Shown one piece after another: positions 32,530 through 44,776 of a DNA stretch of 64,000 bases. Every line of letters begins with the position of its first letter. Position 1 is the first letter of the stretch. The notes under the pieces were generated by a model. That model saw only the letters and a program-made list of their open reading frames with translations, had not been told where the DNA came from and ran no database searches. Source of the DNA: Ramlibacter terrae (lineage in GTDB: Bacteria > Pseudomonadota > Gammaproteobacteria > Burkholderiales > Burkholderiaceae_C); contig CP053418.1 of NCBI GenBank assembly GCA_013127575.1, positions 992,001 to 1,056,000 on the forward strand, read 5' to 3'. The translations under genes and the position numbers were made by a program.

Positions 32530-33644
32530 TCAGGCGAAGACGCCGGCGGTGTCCTGCATGCGCTCGGACACTTCGCCCGGGTGGTGGAGGGTGTCGCCCC
32601 GGGTCATCTCCATCTGCGTGAGGCGCTTGAAGTAGTGGCTGCCGATGTACTCGTCGGTCACGCCGATGCCGCCGTGCAGCTGCACCGAGTTCTGGCCGAC
32701 GAAGCGCATGGCCACGCCCAGCTGGTACTTGGCACGCGCCATCGCGCGGCGGCGCTCGTCGGCGGGGGCATTCAGCTTGAGCGACGCGTAGTAGCTCATC
32801 GAGCGCGCCAGTTCCAGCTGCATCTTCATGTCGGCCATGCGATGGCGCAGGGCCTGGAAGGTGGACAGCGTCACGCCGAACTGCTTGCGGGTGTTCATGT
32901 ACTCGGCGGTGAGCTGCATGGTCTTGTCCATCGCGCCCACGCCTTCGGCGCACAGCGCGGCGATGCCGATGTCGACCGCATGCTCCAGCGCCGGCAGGCC
33001 GTCCTGCGTCACCAGCGTGGCCGGTGCGTCGCGGAAGTTCACTTCGGCCGCGCGGCCGCCGTCCTGCGTGCCGTAGCCGCGCGCCTGCACGCCGGCGCTT
33101 TCGCGCTGCACCGGGAACAGCGCGATCTTGCCGCCGGCGCGCGCCGGCACCACATAGGCGTCGGCCTGGTCGCCCGCGGGCACCAGGCTCTTGGCGCCGG
33201 AGAGCTTCCAGCCGTCGCCCGCCTGCGTCGCCTCGGCTTCGCATACGTCGAGCCGGTAGCGCGCCTTGCGTTCTGGTGCGCCAGCACCACCGTGGCTTCG
33301 CCCGAGGCGACCTTCGGCAGCCATTCGGCGCGCACCGCATCGCTCGCGTAGGCGCCCAGCAGGCCGGACACCACCAGCGTCTGCGACAGCGGCTCCAGCA
33401 CGATGCCGCGGCCCAGTTCTTCCATCACCACCATGGCCTCGACCGGGCCCATGCCCATGCCGCCATGTTCCTCGGCCACGTAGAGGCCGGCCAGGCCGAG
33501 TTCGGCCAGCTCGCCATAGGCCGCGCGGTCGAAGCCGCCGGCCTTCACCGCGCCATGGCGGCGCTCGAACGTGTAGCTGCGGTCCACCCACTTGCGCACG
33601 GCATCGCGCAGGGCGTCTTGGTCGTCGGAGAAATTGAAATCCAT
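32530..33644 (-). CDS. Acyl-CoA dehydrogenase family protein
   Basis: This flavoprotein of about 371 residues catalyses alpha,beta-dehydrogenation of an acyl-CoA. It has the N-terminal helical domain (DFNFSDDQDALRD), the beta domain, and a C-terminal domain with LHGGIGVTDEY. One frame break near 33276 is repaired as LAHQERKARYRLD by restoring CCAGG. It lies 5 bases before the lipase-like gene and downstream of a second acyl-CoA dehydrogenase with a repeat between them. The pair resembles steroid/branched-chain or short-chain acyl-CoA dehydrogenase heteromers in which two different subunits assemble; that is inference. Confidence 0.88.
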
Positions 33645-33662
33645 TGCTTGCTCCAGTCTTTT

Positions 33663-33715
33663 GTCATTGCGGGCTCGACCCGCAACCATGGATCCCGGGT
33701 CGAGCCCGGGATGAC
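33663..33715. repeat. Dispersed palindromic repeat, copy 2
   Basis: GTCATTGCGGGCTCGACCCG opens and CGGGTCGAGCCCGGGATGAC closes this element between the two acyl-CoA dehydrogenase genes. It is nearly two perfect palindromes around CCATGGAT. It is the cleanest copy of the family also seen at 5390-5453. Confidence 0.8.
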
Positions 33716-33725
33716 AGCCTTGCAG

Positions 33726-34902
33726 TCAGCCCAGCACCGTCTGCGAAACGATGTTCCGCTGGACTTCGTTGGAGCCGCCGTAGATGGTGGTCTTGCGCAT
33801 GTTGAAGAAGTTGGCGGCCAGCGGCGCAGGGTAGGCGGCGCCCACGTACTCGCCCCGGTAGCCGGCGTCCATGGCTTCGCGGATGAAGGGCAGCGAGAAC
33901 GGCCCGCCCGCCAGCATCATCAGCTCGGCGTAGCGCTGCTGGATCTCGCTGCCCTTGATCTTGAGCAGGCCGGCGATGTCGAGCGGGTTCTTGCCCGACT
34001 TCTCGGCCGACAGCACGCGCAGCACCAGCATTTCCAGCGCCACCACGTCCACTTCCAGCTTGGCGATCTCGTCGCGGAAACGCTGGTCCTCGTACACGCC
34101 TTCGCTGCGGGCGATGCGCTTGAGGCGTTCCAGTTCGCGCTTGGCGCGGTTGACGTCGGCGATGTTGGTGCGCTCGTGCGAAAGCAGGTGCTTGGCGTAC
34201 GTCCAGCCCTTGTTCTCCTCGCCGATCAGGTTCTCGGCCGGTACTTCGACGTTGTCGAAGAAGACTTCGTTCACCTCGGGCTCGCCGTCGAGCATGACGA
34301 TCGGGCGCACCGTCACGCCGGGCGACTTCATGTCGATCAGCAGGAAGGAGATGCCGGTCTGCGGCTTGCCTTCGGTGGAGGTGCGCACCAGGCAGAAGAT
34401 CCACTCGCCGTACTGCGCCAGCGTCGTCCAGGTCTTCTGGCCGTTGACGATGTACTTGTCGCCCTTGCGCTCGGCGCGGGTCTTGAGCGAGGCGAGGTCG
34501 GAGCCCGAACCCGGTTCGCTGTAGCCCTGGCTCCACCAGACTTCGCCGCTGGCGATGCCCGGGAGGAAGCGCTTCTGCTGCTCGGGCGAGCCGAAGGCCA
34601 TGATGACCGGCGCCACCATCACCGGGCCGAAGGGCACGATGCGCGGCGCGCCGGCCGGGCCGTCTCTTCCTCGAACAGGTGCTTCTGCACGGCGGTCCAG
34701 CCCGGGCCGCCGAACTGCTGCGGCCAGCCGTAGCCCAGCCAGCCCTTCTTGCCGAGGATCTGGCCCAGCGCTGCATGTCGTCACGCGACAGCCGCAGGGC
34801 GTTGTGCACCTTGTGCGCGATGTCCTGGGGCAGGTTCTCGCGCACCCAGGCGCGGATCTCTTCCCGGAACTTCTGTTCTTCAGGGGTGAATGCCAAATCC
34901 AT
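33726..34902 (-). CDS. Acyl-CoA dehydrogenase family protein
   Basis: This protein of about 392 residues has the full-length acyl-CoA dehydrogenase fold: [35 protein letters not shown] near the flavin and [15 protein letters not shown] at the end, typical of FadE-type enzymes. Frames break near 34664 (repaired as ETALAGAPRIV) and 34770 (repaired as [13 protein letters not shown]), both at CCTGG. It precedes the first acyl-CoA dehydrogenase; together with it, it may form a two-subunit enzyme. Its N-terminus overlaps the DUF480 gene by 23 bases. Confidence 0.9.
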
Positions 34903-35608
34903 GGTCTGTCTCCGGAGGGATGTCGAGTTTAAGCACGGTCGTTCGCTTCCGGTTGTCCGGGGGCGACATGCCGAGCTGGGAGGCGAGGTCCGAGAGCATG
35001 GCGCGCAGCTGCGCCACCTCGGCTTCGAGCGCGGTGACGCGTGCCGCGAGGCCGCCGGGCGCGGCTTCCGCGACGGCAGGCGGAGCGGCGGCGAAAGCCG
35101 AGACGTCCACCGGCCCGCACAGCAGGTGCGCCCAGCGCTGCTCGCGCGCGCCCGGCGCGCGCGGCAGTTGCACCACCAGCGGTCCGCCCTTGTCCTCGTT
35201 GCGCGAGGCGAGTTCGTCGAGGAAAGCCTCCACCGACGAGATGTCGGCGAAGCGGTACCAGCGTTCGCCGTGGATGCGCAGTTCGCCCGCGGTCTGCGGG
35301 CCGCGCAGCATCAGCAGCCCCAGCAGCACGGCCGACTGCTCGGGCACCACCATCGCGCGCTGGAAGTTGTGCTCCCAGCGCGCGACGCGGCTGCCGCTGG
35401 AGGCAAAGGCGAGCGAGCGGCGCTTGAGGCCGTCCAGCGCTTCCTGCACCTCGGATTCGCTGAGGTTCGTGATCGGGTCGCGGCTGCTTTTCTGGTTGCA
35501 GCCGGCCACCACGGCGTTGAGCGACAGCGGGTAGGTGTCGGGCACGGTGCGTGCCTTTTCCATCAGCGTGCCGAGCACGCGGGCTTCTACAGGGGAGAGG
35601 GGGTTCAT
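34880..35608 (-). CDS. DUF480 family protein (YceH-like)
   Basis: This intact protein of 242 residues belongs to the YceH/DUF480 family of winged-helix-like proteins of unknown role. Typical segments are [36 protein letters not shown] and [20 protein letters not shown]-terminal coiled segment of about 30 residues ([19 protein letters not shown]) suggests oligomerisation. It overlaps the acyl-CoA dehydrogenase gene on the same strand and is divergent from purN. Confidence 0.88.
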   Translation of the reverse strand: MNPLSPVEARVLGTLMEKARTVPDTYPLSLNAVVAGCNQKSSRDPITNLSESEVQEALDGLKRRSLAFASSGSRVARWEHNFQRAMVVPEQSAVLLGLLMLRGPQTAGELRIHGERWYRFADISSVEAFLDELASRNEDKGGPLVVQLPRAPGAREQRWAHLLCGPVDVSAFAAAPPAVAEAAPGGLAARVTALEAEVAQLRAMLSDLASQLGMSPPDNRKRTTVLKLDIPPETDHGFGIHP

Positions 35609-35632
35609 GCGAAAGGGATAATCGCGCCCGAC

Positions 35633-36217
35633 ATGAAGAACATCGTGATCCTGATCTCGGGCGGCGGCTCGAACATGGCCGCCATTGTGCGCGAGGCCCA
35701 GCGCGGCCATTGGGGCGAGCGCCTCGGCGCGCGCGTGGCCGCCGTGGTGAGCAACCGCGCCGGCGCCGGCGGGCTGGTGTTCGCGCGCGAGCAGGGGATC
35801 GCGACCGCCGTGGTGGACCACAAGGCCTTCCCCAGCCGCGAGGCTTTCGATGCCGCGCTGGCGGAGACGATCGATGCGCACGCCCCGGCGCTCGTCGTGC
35901 TCGCGGGCTTCATGCGCATCCTCACGCCCGGCTTCGTCGAGCGCTACCAGCGGCGCCTGCTGAACATCCATCCTTCGCTGCTGCCGGCGTTCCCCGGCTT
36001 GCACACGCACCAGCGGGCCATCGACGCCGGCTGCCGCTTCGGCGGCGCGACCGTGCACCAGGTGACCACCGAACTCGACGTCGGCCCGATCCTCGAGCAG
36101 GCGGTCGTGCCGATCCTTCCCGGCGACACGGCCGACGCGCTCGCCGCGCGCGTGCTGACGCAGGAGCACCTGATCTATCCGCGCGCCATCGCGAGGCTGC
36201 TGCACGCGACTGGCTAA
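35633..36217 (+). CDS. purN: Phosphoribosylglycinamide formyltransferase (GAR transformylase)
   Basis: PurN transfers a formyl group from 10-formyl-THF to GAR in purine synthesis. This intact protein of 194 residues has [12 protein letters not shown] at the phosphate-binding loop, the catalytic trio Asn-His-Asp in [14 protein letters not shown] and TTELDVGPI. The ATG lies 24 bases from the divergent DUF480 start. The M48 gene follows after 15 bases. Confidence 0.96.
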   Translation: MKNIVILISGGGSNMAAIVREAQRGHWGERLGARVAAVVSNRAGAGGLVFAREQGIATAVVDHKAFPSREAFDAALAETIDAHAPALVVLAGFMRILTPGFVERYQRRLLNIHPSLLPAFPGLHTHQRAIDAGCRFGGATVHQVTTELDVGPILEQAVVPILPGDTADALAARVLTQEHLIYPRAIARLLHATG

Positions 36218-36232
36218 GATGCCGCCCCGGAG

Positions 36233-38074
36233 GTGGGGTTGGACAAGGCAGATTTCGTTCATCTGGTGCGCCTGTCGGAGCAGGCGAGCGCGGAAAACAG
36301 TGGCCGTTACCGGCGCAGCGTGGCGCTGTTCGCGGCGCTCGGCTATGGCTGGGTGCTGGGCTGCTTCGTGCTGTCGCTGGCCGCCGTGGCTGGCTGGCCG
36401 CGTCCAGCGCGCGCAGCGGCTTTCGCGGGTGGTACGGGGGTCGGCATCACGGCCCCGGGCCTGTTGTGGACCAGCCTGCGGGCGCTGTGGTGCCGGCTGG
36501 AGCCGCCCGAAGGCCTGCGGCTCGCGCGCGGCGACGCGCAGGAACTTTTCGATGCGATCGAGCGCATCCGCCGCAAGGTCAAGGGGCCGCCGCTCGACGG
36601 CATCTACCTGCAATCCGACCTGAACGCCTGCATTGCACAACGGCCGCGCTGGGGCCTGTTCGGCGGCGCCCGCAACGACTTGGGCGTGGGGCTGCCGCTG
36701 TTGATGGCCGTGGACCGCCAGCGCCTGCTGGCCGTGCTGGCGCACGAGTACGGCCACCTGCGCGGCGAGCACGGCCGCTTCGCCGCCTGGATCTACCGCA
36801 CGCGCGTGAGCTGGACGCGGCTGCACCGGGAGCTGGACGACGATGGCGTGGCCGCCCGCATCACGCGCGCCTTCCTGGATTGGTATTTCCCGCGGTTCGT
36901 GGCCCGGACCTTCGCGCTGGCGCGGCAGGACGAATACGAAGCCGACCGGATCGCCGGCAGGCTGCTCGGGGCCGACGTGGCGGGCGCCGCGCTGGTCGAG
37001 ATCGCCGTCAAGTCGCAGTGGCTGGCCGCGCACTTCTGGCGGCAGCATTGGGCGCAGGCCGCGCACGAGCCGCTGCCGGTGGGGCCGTTCCGCGGCATGC
37101 GCGCGCAACTCGCGCTGGCCCCGCCCGCCGACTTCGCCGCCGCTGCCCTGCGCGATGCGCTGCGGCAGCCGAGCGGCCTCGACGACACCCATCCCGGCCT
37201 GCGCGACCGGCTCGAATCGCTCGAAGCGGCCGCAACGCTTCCCCGCCTGGTCGCGCCGCACCGCGATCGACTGGCTCGGCCCGAAGGCGGACGCGTGGAT
37301 CGCACGCGCCGATCGCCAATGGTGCGGCGAGAACGCGAGCGCACGGAAGCGCCACCACGCCTTCCTGCAGCGCCTGCGGGCCCGGGTGGACGAACTGGCC
37401 GCGCGCGGCCACAAGGACGCGGCGGAATGGACCGAGCTGGCCGACCTGCGGCGCCGCCACGGAGCCGGGGGCGGACGTGCGCGACCACTACGAGCAGGCG
37501 CTCGCGTCCTCGGCGACCCATGCATCCGCGCTTCGCGGGCTGGCCGAGGTCACGCCGGCGCAGCCCTTCGAAGGCTGGCTGGCGGTCTTCGAGCGCCTGC
37601 ACCGGGAAAGCCCGGCGCATCGCTGGTGGTCGGCGCGCCGCGTGGTGGCGCAACTGGAGGCAGACCCCGCCCACGACGCCCAGTTGCTCAAGGCCTGGCG
37701 CGAGCGAGCGCGCGCCGCCGAGGCCGCCGAAGCGCGGGCCTGGGAGGAGCTGACCACGCCGCCCCTGGCTTGCGAACGTGGGGCCGCACGACCTCGGCGC
37801 CTTCGAGCTCGACGACCTCCGGCGCGACACGGAAGCTTGCGCCCCGCTCGCCCGCGCCTGGCTGCTGCGCAAGCACCTGCGCGAGTTCCCCGGCCGGCGC
37901 GCCTACCTGCTGTTCGTGCGCTTCCGGGGACTGGACGCAGGAGACGTCGAGGGCCACGTCGCCCATTTGCAGCAGTCGCTGGAGCTGCCCGGTCCGGTGC
38001 GGGTGCTGCCGGTCGAACTGGTGCGCGAAGCCGACGTCCAGCGGCAGGCGGGCGGCGCGATCCACCCGGCCTGA
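36233..38074 (+). CDS. Membrane M48-family metallopeptidase
   Basis: This protein of about 613 residues starts with two membrane segments (about 29-52 and 60-80), then a peptidase domain with HEYGH and the downstream [14 protein letters not shown] glutamate, the HtpX/Ste24 pattern. Later repeats of helices ([27 protein letters not shown]) resemble a TPR-like region. Frames break near 37258, 37460 and 37770; the second is repaired as [13 protein letters not shown]. The GTG start is preceded by a GGAG. Role in membrane-protein turnover is inferred from family. Confidence 0.82.
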
Positions 38075-38084
38075 CAATCGGGGC

Positions 38085-39352
38085 ATGCACCCCAAACCCT
38101 TGCTGGACACCTGCGCCGAACTCGTCGCGCAGGTCCTGAAACCCGACCATCCGGCCGACGCCGTCGTCGCCCGCTTCTTCCGCGAGAACCGCGCCCTCGG
38201 CCCCCGCGAGCGCGCCACCACGGCCGAGACCGCCTACGGCGTGCTGCGCCGCAAGCTCCTGTACGAACACCTGGCGCGCTCCGGCAGCGGACCGCGCGAG
38301 CGCCGGCTGGCGATCCTCGCCTTCGCGGCGCCGCGCGAGTTCCTGATGGCGGCGCTGACACCGCAGGAACAGGCGTGGCTGGCGCAGTGCGATGCCGTGC
38401 CGCCTTCGGAACTGTTGGACCGGCATCGCCACAACCTGCCCGACTGGCTGGCGCCGCTGCTGCAGGAGCAGCTCGGCGACGAATTCTGGCCGCTGGTGGA
38501 AAAGCCGGACGCGCCGGCGCCGCTGGACCTGCGGGTGAACGCGCTGACCGACAAGCGCGACGACGTGCAGAAGGAACTGAAGGCCGCCGGCATCGCGTCA
38601 TCGCCCACGCCGTTCTCGCCCGGGGCCTGCGCGTCGAAGGCAAGCCGAACCTGGCGAAGGTGGAGGTGTTCGAGCGTGGCGCCATCGAGGTCCAGGACGA
38701 AGGATCGCAACTGCTGGCCTTGCTGACCGACGCCCGCCGCGGCCAGATGGTGGTGGATTTCTGCGCCGGCGCCGGCGGCAAGACTCTGGCGCTCGGCGCC
38801 GCCATGCGCAACACGGGGCGGCTGTACGCCTTCGACACCTCGGCCCACCGGCTCGACAACCTGAAGCCGCGGCTGGCGCGCAGCAAGCTGTCGAACGTGC
38901 ATCCGGCGGCCATCGCCCACGAGCGCGACGAGCGCGTGAAGCGGCTGGCCGGCAAGATCGACCGCGTCATCGTCGATGCACCGTGTTCCGGGCTGGGCAC
39001 GCTGCGGCGCAATCCGCAGCTGAAATGGCGGCAGTCGCCGGAAGGCGTGGCCGAGCTTGCCGCGACGCAGACTGCCATCCTGGAGAGCGCGGCGCGACTG
39101 CTGAAGACGGGCGGGCGGCTGGTTTATGCCACCTGCAGCCTGCTGCGCGCCGAAAACGAGGACATTGCCGAGGCGTTCAGCGCTGCCCACAAGGGCTTCC
39201 GCCCGCTGCCGGTGCGGGACCTGCTGGACCAGGCCAAGGTCCCGGACGCGGCCAGCCTCTGCAGTGCCGACGGCGTTTTCCTGCGCCTCTGGCCCCACCG
39301 GCACGCCACCGACGGCTTCTTTGCCGCAGCATGGGAAAAAGTCCATTCCTGA
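38085..39352 (+). CDS. rsmB: 16S rRNA m5C967 methyltransferase RsmB-like
   Basis: RsmB/NOP2 enzymes methylate cytosine-5 in rRNA using two cysteines. Seen are VDFCAGAGGKTLALGAAM (SAM loop), DAPCSGLGTLRRNPQ with the catalytic Cys, and the second Cys in VYATCSLLRAENE. The N-terminal part is helical as expected for the RNA-binding domain. Length of about 422 residues fits. One frame break near 38622 is repaired as FSPWGLRVEGK by restoring CCTGG. Assignment to rsmB is by closeness; a paralogous rRNA or tRNA MTase is possible. Confidence 0.85.
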
Positions 39353-39464
39353 AGCGCCGTCCGGCAGATAGGGCGTGTAGGACTGAACCCCTACGCCTAA
39401 AATGGGTCCTACCCCGCATGCAGCACTCCTGCCTGCACACTGAAGAGAAAGAGACTCCATCTCC

Positions 39465-40678
39465 ATGATGCTCCCCGACTGGGCCGTCCTCAACGCGGCG
39501 ATCGACTGGCTCGCCAACGGTCTCTGGAACCTGTCCTGGTGGCAGGTCGTGCTGTACACGTTGGTGACCACCCACATCACCATCGCCGCGGTCACGATCT
39601 TCCTGCACCGCAGCCGGGCCCACCGGGCGCTCGACCTGCACGCGGTCCCGTCCCACTTCTTCCGCCTCTGGCTGTGGCTGGGCACGGGCATGGTCACCAA
39701 GGAATGGGTGGCCATCCACCGCAAGCACCACGCCAAGTGCGAAACCGAAGAGGATCCGCACAGCCCGCAGACGCGCGGCATCGAAACCGTGCTGTGGCGC
39801 GGCGCCGAGCTGTACCGCGCCGAGGCCAAGGTGCCGGAGACCATGGCCAAGTTCGGCCACGGCACGCCCAACGACTGGATCGAGCGCAACCTGTACACCC
39901 GCTACAGCTGGCAGGGCGTGGGCCTCATGCTCATCATCAACCTGGCGTTGTTCGGCGCGATCGGCCGGCCGTCTGGGCCGTGCAGATGCTGTGGATCCCG
40001 ATCACCGCCGCCGGCATCATCAACGGCATCGGCCACTACTGGGGCTACCGCAACTTCGAGGCCGCGGACGCCAGCACCAACGTGTCGCCGTGGGGCATCA
40101 TCATCGGCGGCGAAGAGCTGCACAACAACCACCACACGTACCCGACGGCCGCCAAGTTCTCGGTCAAGCCGTACGAGTTCGACATCGGCTGGGTCTACAT
40201 CAGCCTGATGCGCAAGGTCGGCTGGGCCACCGTCAAGAAGGTGCCGCCGAAGCTGCGCGCCGGGCTCCGTGCGCCCGGTGGCCGACGAGAAGACGCTGGA
40301 AGCGCTGATCGCCAACCGCTACGAGGTGATGGCCGGCTACGCCCGCGAAATGCGCCGGGCCTGGCACGCCGAACTCGACGTGCTCACGACGCGCGGCCAC
40401 GACTTGGCCACGCTCAAGGCGGCCAAGCGCTGGCTGCACCGCGACGACGAGAAGGTGCCGGCGGCGGTGCGTCCGCAACTGGCCCAGTGCGGGCTTCGCA
40501 CCCGGCGCTGGACAAGATGGTGACCATGCGCGAAGAGCTGCGCCAGCTCTGGCTCAACACCAACCATTCGCGCGAGCAGCTCGCGGTCGAGCTGCAGTCC
40601 TGGTGCCGCCGCGCCGAGGAAAGCGGCGTCGAGGCGCTGCGCCAGTTCTCCTTCAAGCTGCGCTCGGCCCACGCCTGA
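39465..40678 (+). CDS. Acyl-lipid/acyl-CoA fatty acid desaturase with C-terminal extension
   Basis: This membrane di-iron desaturase has all three histidine boxes: HRSRAH, HRKHH and HNNHH. It has about four membrane helices. Length is about 404 residues, of which the last 130 or so after VPPKLRA form a helical, charged extension (ALIANRYEVMAGYAREM ... REQLAVELQSW) not needed for the fold. Frames break near 39970, 40263 and 40493; all three repairs fit CCWGG restoration. It likely introduces a double bond into membrane fatty acids. A strong terminator follows. Confidence 0.9.
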
Positions 40679-40695
40679 GCCACCGCTTCTCCTGC

Positions 40696-40723
40696 AAAAA
40701 GGCCCGCTTCGGCGGGCCTTTTT
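40696..40723 (+). terminator. Rho-independent terminator after the desaturase gene
   Basis: An AAAAA, stem GGCCCGC/GCGGGCC with TTCG loop and TTTTT form a textbook terminator 17 bases past the stop. An almost identical hairpin lies at 41245-41271. Confidence 0.92.
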
Positions 40724-40837
40724 GCTGTCGTAGCGGACGGTCACCGTCCCACACGGATTGGCTACGCGCGCTACATGACGGCGACACGCGCAGGGCGTTC
40801 AATAAGGCATGCGGGCTTCCCGCCCTAGGAGAACTCC

Positions 40838-41235
40838 ATGAACAAGATCATCCTTTCCCCGGCTGCCGCGGCGGCCCGGCCGGCGCCGGCGGCGCCTTCG
40901 CGCAATCGCGCTATTGCCCGGGCGGCCTGCCCGATGCCACCGGCGCCTGCATCCGGCAGAACGGCAATGTGCCGGCCGTGCGGCAGAGCGAAGACCAGAC
41001 GCTGATGGGCCTGACCTTCGACGGCAACCGCTACAGCTACCGCGAGCCCGATCGCGGCCCGTACGCCTACTACGGCAACGACCGCCGCTGGGACAACAAT
41101 GGCCGCTGGGACAACAACCGCCGCCGCAGCGACCGGGACCATGACGGCATCCGCGACAACCGCGACAACGACCGCGACGGCGATGGCGTGCGCAACAGCC
41201 GCGACAGCCACCCGAACAACAAGAACCGGCACTGA
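40838..41235 (+). CDS. Small exported Asp/Asn/Arg-rich protein
   Basis: The ATG with TAGGAGAAC upstream starts a signal peptide, interrupted near 40880 by a frame break that is repaired as AAAALAGAGGAFAQS by restoring CCTGG. The mature part carries RYCPGGLPDATGACIRQNG with two cysteines, a middle LMGLTFDGNRYSYREP, and a C-terminal tail of DxDxDG-type repeats (DHDGIRDNRDNDRDGDGVRN) similar to calcium-binding thrombospondin type 3 repeats. Length is about 132 residues. I do not know a name for it. It lies between two nearly identical terminators. Confidence 0.65.
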
Positions 41236-41244
41236 CGCGCCATG

Positions 41245-41271
41245 AAAAGGCCCGCTTCGGCGGGCCTTTTT
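41245..41271. terminator. Bidirectional terminator between convergent genes
   Basis: The stem GGCCCGC/GCGGGCC with TTCG loop is flanked by AAAA and TTTTT, so it can act for both the small exported gene (+) and the GDPD gene (-). It touches the GDPD stop codon. Confidence 0.85.
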
Positions 41272-42217
41272 ACTTGGGCGGCAGCTTCAGGCCGCGCTTT
41301 TCCATCTCGGCGCGCAGCAGGTCGGGTCGGTCGGTGACGATGCCGTCGACTCCCATGTCCATCAGGCGGTTCATCAGCGCCGCGTCGTTGACCGTCCACG
41401 CCAGCACCTTCAGCCCGAGCGCCTGCGCCTCCTTGACGACGTCCGCCGTCAGTGCAGCGTGGTGCGATGACCGGTGTCGCCGCCGGCCGCCTTGATCATG
41501 CGGGGCACCGATCCGCCATGGTTGCGGATGTCGAAACCTGCCGTCCGGGGGAGCCGGGCTGGACGTTGTTGGAATTGCCGGTCTGGATGGTGAGGTAGAC
41601 GGTGGGGATGCCCGGCGCCTCGCGCTGGATCACCTGCAGGGTGCGCCAGTCGAACGACAGCACCGAAGCGCGGCCTTCAGGCCGTGCTGGCGGATCGCGG
41701 CGACCACGAGCCGCGCGAACTCCTCGGGGGCGACGGTTTCCTCGGGCCGCATCGGGGTGAGCTTGGTCTCGATGGCGAAGCGCACCTGGTCGTTGCCGTG
41801 CTTCTTCACCAGGTCGGCCAGCTGCGCGAAGGTCGGGATGCGCGTGCCGTCGACCGGCTTCTGCTGCGCGAACTGCTGCGCGTAAGTGGTTCCGGGCTTG
41901 ATGCGGCCGACGTCGTAGCCGGCCACTTCCGCGGCCGTCATGGTGACGATGGCGGGACCCTTGGCGTCGAGGAACTTGCCGTCCGGCCCGCGGGTGATGT
42001 CCGGGTTCAGCACGGAGTCGTGCGACACCACCAGCACGCGGTCCTTCGTGATCGCGATGTCGAGCTCCAGCGTGGTGACGCCGGTTTCCAGCGCGAACTG
42101 GAAAGCGGGGAGCGTGTTTTCGGGCAGCACGGCCCGCGCGCCGCGGTGGCCCTGCAGGTCGAGGGCGTGGGCGGTGAAGGCGGCGGTGGCGAGGAGGAGG
42201 GCGGCGAAGGTGCGCAT
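41270..42217 (-). CDS. Periplasmic glycerophosphodiester phosphodiesterase
   Basis: GDPD enzymes release glycerol-3-phosphate from deacylated phospholipids. A signal peptide (about 19 residues, AAFTAHALD) is followed by QGHRGARAVLPENTLPAF, ELDIAITKD and VVSHD, the catalytic metal-binding pattern. The C-terminus reads VNDAALMNRLMDMGVDGI and TDRPD as expected. Length is about 315 residues. Frames break near 41457, 41548 and 41677; the middle one is repaired as SPWTAGFDIRNHGG by restoring CCTGG. Functionally close to glpQ. Confidence 0.88.
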
Positions 42218-42235
42218 GGGCGCAGATTCTGAACG

Positions 42236-42262
42236 CAAAAAAGCCCCGCGGTGCGGGGCTTC
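42236..42262 (-). terminator. Terminator after rpmB-rpmG
   Basis: On the minus strand the stem AGCCCCGC/GCGGGGCT is followed by a T-tract (AAAAAA on the plus strand). It lies about 38 bases past the rpmG stop. Confidence 0.85.
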
Positions 42263-42299
42263 TACTGGATGAAGTGACGTGGCGCCTTCGGCACCGACA

Positions 42300-42470
42300 T
42301 CACTTCAACTTGGTTTCTTTGTACTCGACGTGCTTGCGCGCCTTCGGGTCGAACTTCATGATCGACATCTTCTCGGGCATCGTCTTCTTGTTCTTGCTCG
42401 TCGTGTAGAAATGGCCGGTGCCCGCAGTGGACTCCAGCTTGATCTTTTCGCGTCCGCCTTTGCTTGCCAT
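42300..42470 (-). CDS. rpmG: 50S ribosomal protein L33
   Basis: This intact protein of 56 residues is L33: [28 protein letters not shown] and [18 protein letters not shown] without the zinc-binding cysteines, i.e. the C-minus type. AAGGAG lies at ideal distance before the ATG. It follows rpmB. Confidence 0.97.
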   Translation of the reverse strand: MASKGGREKIKLESTAGTGHFYTTSKNKKTMPEKMSIMKFDPKARKHVEYKETKLK

Positions 42471-42481
42471 CTCGGTTCTCC

Positions 42482-42714
42482 TTAAGCCGGCCGCGGGCGC
42501 GCATGTCCGCCAGCACGGCATCGATGCCATTCTTGTCGATCAGCCGCAGCGCGGCGCTGGAAACACGCAGGCGCACCCAGCGGTTTTCGGTCTCGACCCA
42601 GAAACGGCGGTGTTGCAGGTTCGGCAGGAACCGGCGCTTGGTCTTGTTGTTGGCGTGGGAGACGTTGTTCCCCACCATCGGGCCCTTGCCCGTCACTTCG
42701 CAGACGCGTGCCAT
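42482..42714 (-). CDS. rpmB: 50S ribosomal protein L28
   Basis: This is L28: [35 protein letters not shown] and a helical C-terminus, about 77 residues. The frame breaks near 42492, a few codons before the end, so the raw frame runs on through rpmG. Restoring one base to make CCAGG gives the ending RARGQA and a TAA, 11 bases before the rpmG start. It is the first gene of the rpmB-rpmG operon. Confidence 0.95.
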
Positions 42715-42878
42715 CAGCACTACTCCGATACTTTGAAACGGCGGTCGGTGTCCCGAGCGCCTCACCTCGCCAGAAAGGGTGGCGGTAACCCATGTGGCTG
42801 GCGCACACCTTCCCGGTGCACCCAGCCGAGCCTGCGATTATATGCCGAACACGCCGGGGCCGCTTCCGCGTCCTCCAC

Positions 42879-42901
42879 GGGTCCCCGCCTGCGCGGGGAG
42901 G
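42879..42901. repeat. GTCCCCGC-type palindrome downstream of trxB
   Basis: GGGTCCCCGCCTGCGCGGGG forms a hairpin next to the trxB stop. It belongs with the copies at 31116 and 44721. The rest of the rpmB-trxB gap shows no gene. Confidence 0.55.
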
Positions 42902-42906
42902 GCGCC

Positions 42907-44685
<1,779 letters not shown>

Positions 44686-44720
44686 AGCCCCGCGGGGTTC
44701 CAAAACAACAGAATGCCCGG

Positions 44721-44743
44721 GTCCCCGGCTGCGCGGGGACGAC
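44721..44743. repeat. GTCCCCGG-type palindrome
   Basis: GTCCCCGGCTGCGCGGGGAC is a perfect hairpin between the Crp/Fnr gene and ftsK. It matches the palindromes at 42879 and, in part, 31116. Confidence 0.6.
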
Positions 44744-44776
44744 GGCTGCATGGCGCGCTAAGCTCTGCGTTGCCCC

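Noticed and set aside
39360-39464. Imperfect dyad GGCGTGTAGG...CCCCTACGCC upstream of the desaturase gene as a regulator site
   Set aside because: The arms match imperfectly and I could not tie it to a known fatty-acid regulator motif; evidence too weak for a feature.
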